DNA of 64,000 nt, taken from CAZRXG01 sp964603985. Lineage in GTDB: Bacteria > Chloroflexota > Anaerolineae > Aggregatilineales > UBA3940. This document shows, piece after piece, positions 55,874-64,000 of the stretch (positions are counted from its first letter, which is position 1; every line of letters starts with the position of its first letter). The stretch is taken from the NCBI GenBank assembly GCA_964603985.1, contig CAZRXG010000004.1:1-64000 (forward strand), given 5' to 3'. The translations under genes and the position numbers were made by a program. Under the pieces are notes generated by a model, which was given only the letters and a program-made list of their open reading frames with translations, was not told the origin of the DNA and ran no database searches.

Positions 55874-57706
55874 CTATTCGAGCGCCCTCTCGGCGATGGC
55901 GCGCTCGGCCAGCGCCAGGAACTCGTCCACCGGCATCGCGCCGAGGTCGTCCCCGCTGCGCAGCCGGACGGCCACCGCCCCGGCCTCGACCTCACGGTCG
56001 CCGATGACGAGCATGTAGGGGACCTTCTCCACCTGCGCCTTGCGGATCTTGTTGTTCATCCGGTCGCTGGAGTCGTCCACCTCGACGCGCAGCCCGGCGG
56101 CATCCAGATCGGCGGCCACCTGGAAGGCGTAGTCGTTGTGGCGGTCGGTGATGGGGATCAGCGTGGCCTGCACCGGCGCGAGCCAGACCGGGAACGCGCC
56201 CTTGTAGTGCTCGATCAGCACGCCGAAGAAGCGCTCCATCGACCCCAGCAGCGCGCGGTGGATCATGTACGGCTGGTGCGGCTCGCCGTCCGGGCCGATG
56301 TACTCCATCTGGAATGCCTCCGGCAGCCAGAAGTCAAACTGGATGGTCGTCACCTGCCAGGGGCGGTTGACCGCGTCACGTACCTTGATGTCGATCTTGG
56401 GGCCGTAGAAGACCGCCTCACCCTCGACGCGCTTGTAGGGCAGGCCCTCGTGCTCCATGGCTTTGATCAGGGCTGCCTCGGCCATCTCCCAGTCCTCGTT
56501 GCGCCCGGCGTACTTGCCGAGGTTCTCCGGGTCGCGCACGCTCAGCTCGATGTCGACGTTCTCAAACCCGAAGTCACGCAGGATCGAGAGCGAGAACTGG
56601 AGCACGCCCAGGATCTCGTCGGGCATCTGGTCGGGCGCGCAGAAGAGGTGCGCGTCGTCCTGTGTGAAGCCGCGCACGCGCAGCAGGCCGTGCAGCACGC
56701 CGGAGCGCTCGTAGCGGTACACCGTGCCGAACTCGGCGAAGCGCATCGGCAGGTCGCGGTAGCTGCGGATCTGGCTCTTGTAGATCTCGATGTGGAACGG
56801 GCAGTTCATCGGCTTGAGGTAGTATTCCTGATCCTCAATCGTGACCGGCGCGTACATGCCGTCCTTGTACCACTTCAGGTGCCCGCTGGTCTCCCACAGG
56901 CTGGCCTTACCGATGTGGGGCGTGTAGACGCGCTCGTAGCCGCCCTCGCGGTGACGGCGTGCCCAGTAGTCCTCCATCACGGCACGGATGCGCCCGCCTT
57001 TGGGATGCCACAGCGCCAGACCCGGCCCCACCTCCTGGGAGAAGCTGAACAGGTCAAGCTCCTGGCCCAGCCTGCGGTGATCGCGCTCCCTGGCCTCCTC
57101 CAGGCGGTGCAGGTACTCCTCTAACTCTCCAGCCGTCTCCCAGGCCGTGCCGTAGATGCGTGTCAGCATCGGGTTGTTCTCGTCGCCGCGCCAGTAGGCC
57201 CCGGCGGGTTCGCGGAAGGTGATGCTGATCGCGTCGGGGTTGATCTGGGCCGTGCTCTTGACGTGCGGCCCCCGGCACAGGTCTTCAAACGTATCTTGCT
57301 TGTAGGTCGAGATGACGGGGGCCTCCTCGACGCGCTCGCCGTACTCGTCGTAGCCGCCCGCCTCCAGCCCATCGATCAGGTCGATCTTGTACGGCTGGTC
57401 GGCGAACAGCTCGCGTGCCTGATCCGCGCTCAGCTCGCGCCGCGCGAATTCGTAATCGCCGCGGATGATCTCCCGCATGCGCTGCTCGATGTGTACCAGA
57501 TCGTCGGCGGTCAGGGGGCGGGGCAGGTCAAAGTCGTAGTAAAAGCCTTCCTCGATAGGCGGCCCGATGGCGATCTTCGCGCCGGGGAACATCTCCAGCA
57601 CGGCCTGCGCCATGATGTGAGCCGCCGAGTGCCGGATGCGGTACAGCTTCGACTCCTCATATGGTACGTTTTCTTTTTCCTTTTCCTTCGCTTGTGCCAC
57701 AGTCAT
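55874..57706 (-). CDS. thrS: Threonine--tRNA ligase lacking the N-terminal TGS domain
   Basis: 610 residues; ATG 57706 directly follows a strong GGGAGGA site. The protein begins with the editing domain (RHSAAHIMAQAVLEMFPG, HxxxH), so the first domain of about 60 residues found in E. coli ThrRS (TGS) is missing. The class II core is complete: motif 2 YRYERSGVLHGLLRVRGFTQDDAH, the zinc Cys in KPMNCPFH, motif 3 with IHRALLGSMERFFG, and the anticodon domain TLIPITDRHNDYAFQVA, KIRKAQVEKVPYMLVIG. It charges tRNA-Thr and is controlled by a T-box. Confidence 0.96.
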   Translation of the reverse strand: MTVAQAKEKEKENVPYEESKLYRIRHSAAHIMAQAVLEMFPGAKIAIGPPIEEGFYYDFDLPRPLTADDLVHIEQRMREIIRGDYEFARRELSADQARELFADQPYKIDLIDGLEAGGYDEYGERVEEAPVISTYKQDTFEDLCRGPHVKSTAQINPDAISITFREPAGAYWRGDENNPMLTRIYGTAWETAGELEEYLHRLEEARERDHRRLGQELDLFSFSQEVGPGLALWHPKGGRIRAVMEDYWARRHREGGYERVYTPHIGKASLWETSGHLKWYKDGMYAPVTIEDQEYYLKPMNCPFHIEIYKSQIRSYRDLPMRFAEFGTVYRYERSGVLHGLLRVRGFTQDDAHLFCAPDQMPDEILGVLQFSLSILRDFGFENVDIELSVRDPENLGKYAGRNEDWEMAEAALIKAMEHEGLPYKRVEGEAVFYGPKIDIKVRDAVNRPWQVTTIQFDFWLPEAFQMEYIGPDGEPHQPYMIHRALLGSMERFFGVLIEHYKGAFPVWLAPVQATLIPITDRHNDYAFQVAADLDAAGLRVEVDDSSDRMNNKIRKAQVEKVPYMLVIGDREVEAGAVAVRLRSGDDLGAMPVDEFLALAERAIAERALE

Positions 57707-57727
57707 TCCTCCCTCTGAACAGGTAAT

Positions 57728-57995
57728 CAAAAGCCCCCCACGCATTGGGGCGTGGAGGGCTCACGCGGTTCCACCCAACTTCCGGCGGAGGCAGCAGCGC
57801 CGCCTCGCCGATCTCTAAGGCCGGTAACGGGGCCAGACCGTCATCCCATACTCGCCACTATGGGTTTTCCGGGGTGCGCTCGCGGGGGGTTTTTCGCTGC
57901 TTTCCGGCGGAAGGGACTTGCAGCCGGTGGACCCTTCTCTCTAAACGCCGGTGGTGCAGATACTCGTCCCGCTCAACGCGTTACATCTAAATCGC
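57728..57995 (-). promoter_or_regulatory. T-box leader, threonine-responsive
   Basis: On the minus strand: stem I with an AGTA loop-E element near 57965, AGAGAGAAGGGTCCACCGGC and its partner, and a 3' side reading GCGAAAAACC, where ACC (57890-57888) is placed as the threonine specifier. The T-box sequence GGGTGGAACCGCG is at 57775-57763, followed by a terminator stem CCTCCACGCCCC/CGTGGGGGG and TTTT. Layout and specifier fit the downstream thrS. Confidence 0.92.
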
Positions 57996-58006
57996 TTGTG
58001 GTTTAT

Positions 58007-58035
58007 AGCTTATCGCCGGACGGGAGAGTTGTCAA
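58007..58035 (-). promoter_or_regulatory. Candidate promoter of the thrS T-box
   Basis: On the minus strand, a perfect TTGACA (58035-58030) and a weak TAAGCT at 17-bp spacing. The region lies in front of the T-box and just behind nfuA. Confidence 0.5.
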
Positions 58036-58056
58036 TAGCCCGGCGGTGTGTCTCAC

Positions 58057-58653
58057 CTAGTCGCCTGGCGACTGCCCGTCCCCCGGCGAGCGGTAGTAGG
58101 GATTCACCCCGGCGGCGTGGTGCGTCACGTCGACGACTTCGCGGACCTCCGGCACCGCCGAACGGATCGCGGTGATGATCCCCTGGGTGAGCGTCACACT
58201 CGCCAGGCCGCAGCCCTGGCAGCCGCCGCCCATCCTGACGTAGGCCACGCCGTCCTTCACGTCCTCCAGCATGATGATCCCGCCGTGCATCGCCACGCCG
58301 GGGTTGATCTCCGAGTCGATGACCTGTGCCACTTTCTCGGCAACCGGATCGTCCCACACCGAGTTGGGGTTGTCGATCCCGAACCCGAAGCGACCGCCGC
58401 CCAGATCGGTGATGTCAATCGTCGTGCCTTCCAGGTGCGGGGCGCTCTTCGCGTCGACGTACACACGGAAATCCCCCATGTCGAGCACGAGGTCGCCGTC
58501 TTTTTTGTTCTCTTCGTTGAAGAAGCCAAACATGTATATGAAGCTGGATGAGCGCCGCCCTGTGATCTCCAGCCGCACCGCCAGTCCTTTGTCTTCGTGC
58601 TGGGCCATCAGCTCGACGATCTTTTCTCTGGCCGCGTCGGTCAATGTTATCAT
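58057..58653 (-). CDS. nfuA: NfuA-type Fe-S cluster carrier
   Basis: 198 residues, GGAGGG in front of the ATG. The N-terminal half is a degenerate A-type (HesB/IscA-like) domain (LTDAAREKIVELMAQ, GDFRVYVDAKSAPHLEG) without its cysteines. The C-terminal half is a NifU domain (EINPGVAMHGGIIMLEDV) with the cluster-binding CxxC in GGGCQGCGLASVTL near residue 145. The protein delivers Fe-S clusters to client enzymes. Confidence 0.92.
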   Translation of the reverse strand: MITLTDAAREKIVELMAQHEDKGLAVRLEITGRRSSSFIYMFGFFNEENKKDGDLVLDMGDFRVYVDAKSAPHLEGTTIDITDLGGGRFGFGIDNPNSVWDDPVAEKVAQVIDSEINPGVAMHGGIIMLEDVKDGVAYVRMGGGCQGCGLASVTLTQGIITAIRSAVPEVREVVDVTHHAAGVNPYYRSPGDGQSPGD

Positions 58654-58785
58654 CGGGTTCCCTCCGGTCTGCCTGCTGAAAGGCAGGCTTTACGCTGGTA
58701 TAGATCTTGTTTATAAGAGCATATCGAAACCTGCGGCGTTTTGCCACGATTTTCACAAAGTGGTGCGGGCAAACGGACACCCGTC

Positions 58786-60753
58786 TCAAGGGCCAATCGG
58801 CACCCGGTCGTCCGGCCAGCGCCGACCGTCGGCGTCGGTGGCCGCCAGCCGCCGACCTGTCTCAGGCTGCCACACACCCACGTAAACCTGATACGGCCCC
58901 TCGCCCGGCAGGGTGACATAGCGCACGTCCTCGACCACACTTCCTACCGGCCACGCCCGCAGCGGATACAGCCCCAGCAGGGCGTCGCCGTCGGCCTGGG
59001 CGACCGGCGCACCGTCCGCGCCGACCAGATGCACGAACATCGTGGGCGTGCCCTCCAGGGGGCCGGTCAGTTCCCACGTCAGGGCGAGGCGCAACATGCC
59101 GCCCTCAATGCCCGATTCCGCCTCCCGCAGCGCCAGCGAGCCGCCGAAGCGCGCGCTCACCTCCCCCGGCGGCGCGCCGTCGACGAGCATCCCGGCATAG
59201 CGCAGCCGGACGGCTTCACTCCCGTGATCGGCCCCGTAATCGGCGACGTAGACGCGGTGCCCGTCGCCTACCAAATCGCCCAGCGCGCCCACGTCCAGCG
59301 GGTCGCCATACGTGACCCGCCGGTATGCAACCGGTGGCAGGATCGCCCCGACTGTCACCGCCCGGTCGGCGGGGCGGTTCTCGTCCAGGTGCGCCCCGGC
59401 GATCTCGCCTGCCGGGACCTGGGGCGGCAGCAGGATCGCCCCGCCGTCGAAGTAGGGGTAGAAACCGGTCGGCGGTGGGAGCCTGTTGGGCAGGTTGACC
59501 AGCAGCAGCGGCGCGCCGGGGTTGGCCCTCGCCGCCGCGACCGCATCCCGGATCGCCGCCGCGCCGCGCAGGTGCCACTCGATTCCCCGGTGTGCGAAGT
59601 ACGCCCCCGGCGCGATGGCGGCCAGGGCCAGCAGAGGTGCGGCATACCGCGCCCACCTGCCGACCGGGCGGGCGGGTTCCGGGCCGGCCCCTACCCGGCT
59701 CAACGCGACTCCCCACCAGACCGCCGCCCCCACCGCCGCCGGGTAGAGGAAGCGCGGCGCGTCGGCCAGCCAATTGGGGCGCATGGTCACCAGCGGTGGC
59801 CCAACGCTCAGAACGAACCATCCGGCGCTCACCGCTGCGAGCGGCCACGCGCGGCGCGTCAGCCAGACGAGCAGCCCGACCGCCGCCAATGCGATCACCC
59901 ACACACTGAGTGCCAGTGGCACGCCGACCCGCGCCAGGAGCGTCGCCAGCGGCGCGAGGGGAAACGACAGCCCGCTCGCCAGTATGGTCGCGTTCCGCGT
60001 CAGCCCGCCCAGGCCCAGGTTGAGCGTTGCGACACCGCCCGGACGCACGCGGAACCAGGCGATCATAAAGGCGGCGTTCAGCCCCACGTGCAACAGCGGC
60101 CAGGGCGATGGCAACCGGCCCCCGCCCTCGCCGCGATTCGCCAGCCAGATGACCAGCTCAACAAGCGCGACCAGCAGCCCGGCCAGCATCCCGTTCTCGT
60201 GTGCGAAAGGGGCCAGCCCGGCCAGCGCCACCGACGCGATCAGCGGCAGGGGTGAGCGGTGGGCCGTCCCGGTGCGAAATTGCCGGTAGGCCAGCACCGC
60301 GCCCACGCTCAGGATCACGACCAGGGGATAGAAGATCGCGCTGACCCAGGGCACGGCCTGATAGGCGAAGGGGTACGCTGCGAAGATCGCCGCCGCAAAG
60401 ATGCCGCTCAGGGGGCGCTGCTCGGCGTCGAGGGTGGCGGCCAGCCACCCAACCAGCGTCGCCGCCAGCGCGTGCCCGGCCAGGTTCAGCAGGCGCAGCC
60501 CGGCGGGCGTGAGCGGCAGGCCCAGGTCGCGCCAGGCGATCCACAGTGAGAAGGCCAGCGGGCGGTAGTACCCGTATGGGCTGACCCGCCCCCACAGCTC
60601 GCCAAAGGTGAGGTCGCGCAGCCAGGCAAGCTGCACCAGATCGTCGGAGTAGAAGGGCAGGCGCAGGCTGCGCCCGTAGAGTGCGGCGGTGATGAGGAGC
60701 GCCGCCAGCGGGATCCATGCGGCCCGCACACGGTGGGCGTCGTCTTGCGGCAT
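58786..60753 (-). CDS. Polytopic membrane protein, probable glycosyltransferase
   Basis: 655 residues; ATG 60753 lies two bases behind the stop of the upstream gene. About ten helices (to residue 400) are followed by a C-terminal outside domain with beta-strands (YQVYVGVWQPETGRRL). The first loop, SLRLPFYSDDLVQLAWLRD, has the Asp-Asp pair at the place of the catalytic acidic residues of GT-C enzymes. A longer frame continues upstream but only translates the neighbouring gene. It is coupled to the gene at 60756, and the two probably work on the same surface glycan. Confidence 0.8.
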   Translation of the reverse strand: MPQDDAHRVRAAWIPLAALLITAALYGRSLRLPFYSDDLVQLAWLRDLTFGELWGRVSPYGYYRPLAFSLWIAWRDLGLPLTPAGLRLLNLAGHALAATLVGWLAATLDAEQRPLSGIFAAAIFAAYPFAYQAVPWVSAIFYPLVVILSVGAVLAYRQFRTGTAHRSPLPLIASVALAGLAPFAHENGMLAGLLVALVELVIWLANRGEGGGRLPSPWPLLHVGLNAAFMIAWFRVRPGGVATLNLGLGGLTRNATILASGLSFPLAPLATLLARVGVPLALSVWVIALAAVGLLVWLTRRAWPLAAVSAGWFVLSVGPPLVTMRPNWLADAPRFLYPAAVGAAVWWGVALSRVGAGPEPARPVGRWARYAAPLLALAAIAPGAYFAHRGIEWHLRGAAAIRDAVAAARANPGAPLLLVNLPNRLPPPTGFYPYFDGGAILLPPQVPAGEIAGAHLDENRPADRAVTVGAILPPVAYRRVTYGDPLDVGALGDLVGDGHRVYVADYGADHGSEAVRLRYAGMLVDGAPPGEVSARFGGSLALREAESGIEGGMLRLALTWELTGPLEGTPTMFVHLVGADGAPVAQADGDALLGLYPLRAWPVGSVVEDVRYVTLPGEGPYQVYVGVWQPETGRRLAATDADGRRWPDDRVPIGP

Positions 60754-60755
60754 GG

Positions 60756-63185
60756 CTACGGCTCCACCCGCACCGTCCCCAGGATGAACCGGTCGCCGGA
60801 CAGGTTCCCGTCGTCGTCGAAGAACGGTGCGCGCTGGAAGGTCATGAAGCCGTACATGCCCACCTCGATCAGGTAATCGCCGGGCGGCGTTCCGGGCGGG
60901 ACGGTCAGCCGGTAGGGGTCGACCACCCGCTGCCCCGGCACCCACTTGGGGAACCACAGGAACGTCGGGAAGGACCCGCCCAGCGGCGGCGCGTCCTGCT
61001 GGGCGATCACGCGGTTGCCGCCGTCGATCAGGTGCACGAACACCTTCCAGTTCTCGCCAGGCGGGTAAAGTGCCGCCCAGTGCAGGCGCACGCGGATGTC
61101 GTCGCCCGGATGCACGACCAGCGGCTCGTCCCACACCGCGACTCGCCGCTCCCCACCGGCGCGCGCTACTGCCCCGAGCAGCCCTACCCGGTGCGCGATG
61201 TCGGCCATCGTCTCGTCGGGTAGGTACTTCTCGTCGAGTGCTGCGTCCTGGATGGTGATGGTGCCCAGATCGAGCAACGTCGAGCCATCCTCGAAGCGGA
61301 GATCCTCGCCGGTTGATAGGTTGCGCAGCCCCAGTCGTAGCGGGTACTCGCCCGGCACAGCCCTGAGTGGCGCGCGCAGGTCGTAGCGCTCGATGATCAC
61401 CTCACCCGGTTGCCAGTAGGGCGTCAGCCAGTGGCTGTCGGTCGTGTAGTTGAAGGCCACGAATGGCACCACGCTGGAGGGGGGATCGCTCAGCGTGGTG
61501 TAGGGGAAGATGATGTCGGTGGGCGGCTCATCGGCGCTGAGCGCAATCGCCAGCGGGATCACCTGCCCTGGCCGGACGGTCGTCAGTGGCAGATCGATGC
61601 CGACCACCGTCAGTGGGCCTGCCTCCTGGTTGAGCGTGACCGGCATCTCCGGCTCCTCGACGGCGGGGGGTGGCAGCACGCGGTACAGACGTGGTCCGAC
61701 CGGACGCAGCCGGAAGCCCTCATCGATCAGCTCGCGCTGGTAGCCGGAGACGTAGATCGGCCCGGCCTCGATGTTGGCCCACACGTTGTCCACCCAGGGG
61801 CGTTCGGAGGTGGTCGCCACGAAAACCAGCCGCAGGTCGTCCTCGCTCAGCTCCCGCCCCTCGACCCAGGCTGCATACCACAGCGGCGTCAGGTGCTCCC
61901 AGTGCGCCAGCAGGACGGCGCCCTCGCCGCTGCCCGCGAAGCGCGTGTAAACCTCCTCGACCCACTCCTCGGCCTCGCGGTAGTGGCACAGTGAAACGAC
62001 CGGGATCAGTGCCGCCGCCCGCAGGACGGGCATGGCGACCAGAGCCAGCGCCAGCAGGGCGTGGAGCGCGCGCACATCGCGCCGGGCCGGGAAGCGGACC
62101 AGCTCAAAGAGCAGGGCGACGCCCGCCCCCGCCAGGATCATCAGCGCGGTGAAGGGGATCATCAGGTAGGCCATCACGTCCTGGATGGTGTTCAGGATGA
62201 AGGCCAGGTTGACACCTAGAAAGAGCGTGAACAGCAGCCCGGCCCGCCAGCGCTTCGCCCACAGCCAGGCGAACCCCGCGACCATCAGCGCGATCACGGG
62301 CAGACCCGCCTGGAGGCGCAGCAGCGATGGGAAGACCACCAGCCAGCGCGCGCCCTGATCCTTCAGCCCGAAGTAGAACAGGTTGACGCGCAGCCCGCGC
62401 GCCAGTGCCAGGTCGAGGAAGCCGTCGAGCGTGTTGGTGTTGTCCGGCCCGAAGGGAACGGGCGGCGGCAGGCTGGCCCGCAGCGGCAGGTACAGCCACA
62501 CGCTCAGCCCGATCAGCGCGCAGCCCACCATCTTGAGGAGTGTCCTCCAGTCGGTGAGCAGGCGCGGTCTCACCGCCAGGATGAAGACCGCATACGCCGG
62601 GAAGCTGAAGGCCAGCAGTGGGTGGTGGGTCACGCTCAGACCGGCGGCCACGCAGAAGGCGTACAGCCAGCGGTCGTCGTGTGTGCCACCTTCGCCGCTC
62701 CGCCACCAGCGCAGCAGCAGAAACAGGCTCACCGTCGCCAGCAGCGCGCTGACGATGTGCGCGTTGGCGTGGATGCTGTGCTGCCAGATGTCGGTGGCTG
62801 CCGCCGCCGAGAGGCCCGCCAGCACGCCGGGCGCATGGGCCGCCACCCCGGATGCGTCACGTGGCGTCAAAGCTCGCGCCGAGCCGTAGACCAGTGCCGC
62901 CAGTGCCGCGCCCGCCACCGCGCTGAGCAGGTTGGCGCGGTAGGCGATGCTGCCGAGCGGCACAATCCGCTGCCACAGCCCGCCCAGCACCGTCTGGAAG
63001 GCGTAGCCCGGTGGGTGGGCGATCCCCCAGATGTGCGGCACGAAGGTGTACTCGGCGGGGTCGCCGAACACCAGCCCCGGCGCGAGCGTCGCGACGTACA
63101 ACCCCAGTGTCAGCACGAACACCGCCAGCCCGATCCACAGGTCGGCGCGGCGGGCGAGTGGATTGGCACCCTGTGATGTTTTCAT
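60756..63185 (-). CDS. DUF2723-family membrane protein (GT-C type)
   Basis: 809 residues. The DUF2723 beginning is clear: LYVATLAPGLVFGDPAEYTFVPHIWGIAHPPGYAFQTVLGG, with the GD-AE and HPPGY motifs. Ten or so helices reach to about residue 400; a large soluble region (about 400-809) follows, with beta-strands like VHLIDGGNRVIAQQDAPP, similar to the ends of the two other GT-C proteins in this window. Family members probably transfer sugars to proteins on the outer face. It is the first of a two-gene unit with the gene at 58786. Confidence 0.88.
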   Translation of the reverse strand: MKTSQGANPLARRADLWIGLAVFVLTLGLYVATLAPGLVFGDPAEYTFVPHIWGIAHPPGYAFQTVLGGLWQRIVPLGSIAYRANLLSAVAGAALAALVYGSARALTPRDASGVAAHAPGVLAGLSAAAATDIWQHSIHANAHIVSALLATVSLFLLLRWWRSGEGGTHDDRWLYAFCVAAGLSVTHHPLLAFSFPAYAVFILAVRPRLLTDWRTLLKMVGCALIGLSVWLYLPLRASLPPPVPFGPDNTNTLDGFLDLALARGLRVNLFYFGLKDQGARWLVVFPSLLRLQAGLPVIALMVAGFAWLWAKRWRAGLLFTLFLGVNLAFILNTIQDVMAYLMIPFTALMILAGAGVALLFELVRFPARRDVRALHALLALALVAMPVLRAAALIPVVSLCHYREAEEWVEEVYTRFAGSGEGAVLLAHWEHLTPLWYAAWVEGRELSEDDLRLVFVATTSERPWVDNVWANIEAGPIYVSGYQRELIDEGFRLRPVGPRLYRVLPPPAVEEPEMPVTLNQEAGPLTVVGIDLPLTTVRPGQVIPLAIALSADEPPTDIIFPYTTLSDPPSSVVPFVAFNYTTDSHWLTPYWQPGEVIIERYDLRAPLRAVPGEYPLRLGLRNLSTGEDLRFEDGSTLLDLGTITIQDAALDEKYLPDETMADIAHRVGLLGAVARAGGERRVAVWDEPLVVHPGDDIRVRLHWAALYPPGENWKVFVHLIDGGNRVIAQQDAPPLGGSFPTFLWFPKWVPGQRVVDPYRLTVPPGTPPGDYLIEVGMYGFMTFQRAPFFDDDGNLSGDRFILGTVRVEP

Positions 63186-63228
63186 GGGGCGGGATTATAC
63201 CACCCCGCCGGTGGGGGTGAAGGTCGGC

Positions 63229-63768
63229 TCAGGGGGAAAGCTGCCGCTCCAGCACGTCCAGCGCGGTGAGGTTGTTGGAATCGACGACCAGCTCTCGCGC
63301 CCCGGCGATGCTTAGCCAGCGCGTCTCGTGGAACTCCTCCAGGTCGACCGTGAACGCCGTCCCGTCGGTCGGCACCAGGTACCACACGTCGAAGTGCCTG
63401 CGGCAGGGATGCGGCGGGTTGTTGATCTCGGTGATGGTCAGCAAAAACGGCCTGCCAGGCCCGGTGACTTCTCCGCTCACACCCAGCTCCTCAGACATCT
63501 CCCGTTCAAGCGTCTCGTGCAGCGTCTCCCCCCGGTCGACGTGGCCGCCGGGCGAGATCCACAGGCCGGACTTCTTGTGATGCACGATGAAAACCTGCTT
63601 CGTGGTGGGGTTGTAGGGCAGGAAGTAGACGCAGAAGTGCGTCACGCTGTCCTCGTCGTGGGTTAGGCGGCCCTGCTCGATGCGCTCGAAGAACCGCGCC
63701 CTGACTTCCGGCGTGCAGGGCGTCGTGGCGGCGACGGCTCTCAACTGCTCTGCCAGACGTTCGGGCAT
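63229..63768 (-). CDS. NUDIX hydrolase
   Basis: 179 residues. The Nudix box is canonical: GGHVDRGETLHETLEREMSEELGV, with all Glu residues. An N-terminal helical part (about 1-35) precedes the domain, with THFCVYFLPYNPTTKQVFIVHH as first strands. The substrate is not evident; dinucleotide or nucleotide derivatives are usual. It lies between the membrane gene pair and the pilin gene. Confidence 0.9.
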   Translation of the reverse strand: MPERLAEQLRAVAATTPCTPEVRARFFERIEQGRLTHDEDSVTHFCVYFLPYNPTTKQVFIVHHKKSGLWISPGGHVDRGETLHETLEREMSEELGVSGEVTGPGRPFLLTITEINNPPHPCRRHFDVWYLVPTDGTAFTVDLEEFHETRWLSIAGARELVVDSNNLTALDVLERQLSP

Positions 63769-63794
63769 GAGTGCAGTCCCCAGGTTCAGTGGGC

Positions 63795-63830
63795 AAAAAA
63801 ATACAGGACAGCCTTTTTCAGGCTGCCCTG
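63795..63830 (-). terminator. Rho-independent terminator after the pilin gene
   Basis: On the minus strand CAGGGCAGCC pairs with GGCTGTCCTG (one mismatch), and T-rich sequence (ATTTTTTT) follows. It lies 20 bases after the pilin stop codon. Confidence 0.9.
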
Positions 63831-63849
63831 CTGCTCTCGGATAACGTGG

Positions 63850-63996
63850 CTAGATGTTGGCGATGATGTTGCTGAACACGTTACCGATGGCGGGGCCGAG
63901 CAGTGTCAGGATGGCGATAACAACGACCGCCACCAGCACGAGGATGAGTGCATACTCAACCAGACCCTGACCCTCTTCGCGCGGAAGGAATAACAT
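63850..63996 (-). CDS. Flp/Fap-type pilin
   Basis: 48 residues, ATG at 63996. The sequence has the Flp pilin signature: a polar start, then EEGQGLVEYALILVLVAVVV, with the Gly-x-x-x-x-Glu/Tyr pattern of the prepilin cleavage region and a hydrophobic helix. Cleavage would be near the Gly-Gln-Gly. Flp pilins form thin type IVb pili through a Tad secretion machine, which is not in the window. The gene lies at the right edge and ends with a strong terminator, so further tad genes, if any, would be upstream of it (outside the window). Confidence 0.88.
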   Translation of the reverse strand: MLFLPREEGQGLVEYALILVLVAVVVIAILTLLGPAIGNVFSNIIANI

Positions 63997-64000
63997 GACT

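Overview
The window looks like a chromosomal segment of a GC-rich Chloroflexota bacterium, most likely Anaerolineae-like. That placement is inferred from several traits: many WD40 and TolB-like beta-propeller proteins, Thr-Pro-rich linkers, DUF2723 and GT39-type membrane proteins, a Uma2 nuclease, an F420-type luciferase-like oxidoreductase, T-box leaders before aminoacyl-tRNA synthetase genes, and a dnaG-rpoD pair. No rRNA, tRNA, CRISPR array, transposase or integrase gene was seen.

Layout. 1-7.8 kb: a partial gene with a clear terminator, a WD40 protein, an ABA-sandwich-like small protein, a GNAT acetyltransferase, an MgtC/DUF4010 membrane protein, a GT39-like membrane protein and a few small genes. 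7.9-12 kb: a 1,367-residue secreted LVIVD-type propeller protein. 12.1-15.6 kb: promoter, T-box, cupin gene, a possible 22-codon leader peptide and leuS. 16-19.3 kb: a Uma2 nuclease, an SGNH hydrolase and rtcA. 19.3-29.8 kb: an accessory zone of propeller lipoproteins and WD40 proteins, a class III cyclase and an FtsX-type ABC permease, threaded with a dispersed repeat and gene fragments. 29.8-42.5 kb: a replication and transcription core (pcrA-like helicase, dnaG, rpoD, holB, holA) with a methyltransferase, an LLM oxidoreductase, a Nudix hydrolase and two HAD hydrolases. 42.8-47.7 kb: a small membrane protein, a KimA-like permease, an ECF sigma/anti-sigma pair and surE. 47.8-51.1 kb: two low-GC propeller genes and a repeat-rich kilobase. 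51.1-64 kb, all on the minus strand: recD2, a TPR protein, T-box plus thrS, nfuA, two large membrane glycosyltransferase-like proteins, a Nudix hydrolase and a Flp-type pilin at the right edge.

The most unusual theme is how the propeller genes are inserted. The WD40 gene at 27654-29612 has thirteen exactly 126-bp repeat units whose differences cluster at a few codons, and it lies between a broken copy of the pcrA 5' end and a broken copy of the ABC permease 5' end. A second pair of propeller genes follows surE and is separated by an extra copy of the surE 3' end, which differs from surE mostly at silent positions. Four minus-strand genes in the accessory zone are each preceded by the same repeat, which carries a possible promoter. 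Together these suggest a family of fast-turning-over surface propeller genes that enter the genome by recombination at the ends of core genes and bring, or pick up, a shared upstream module. Their function cannot be read from the sequence.
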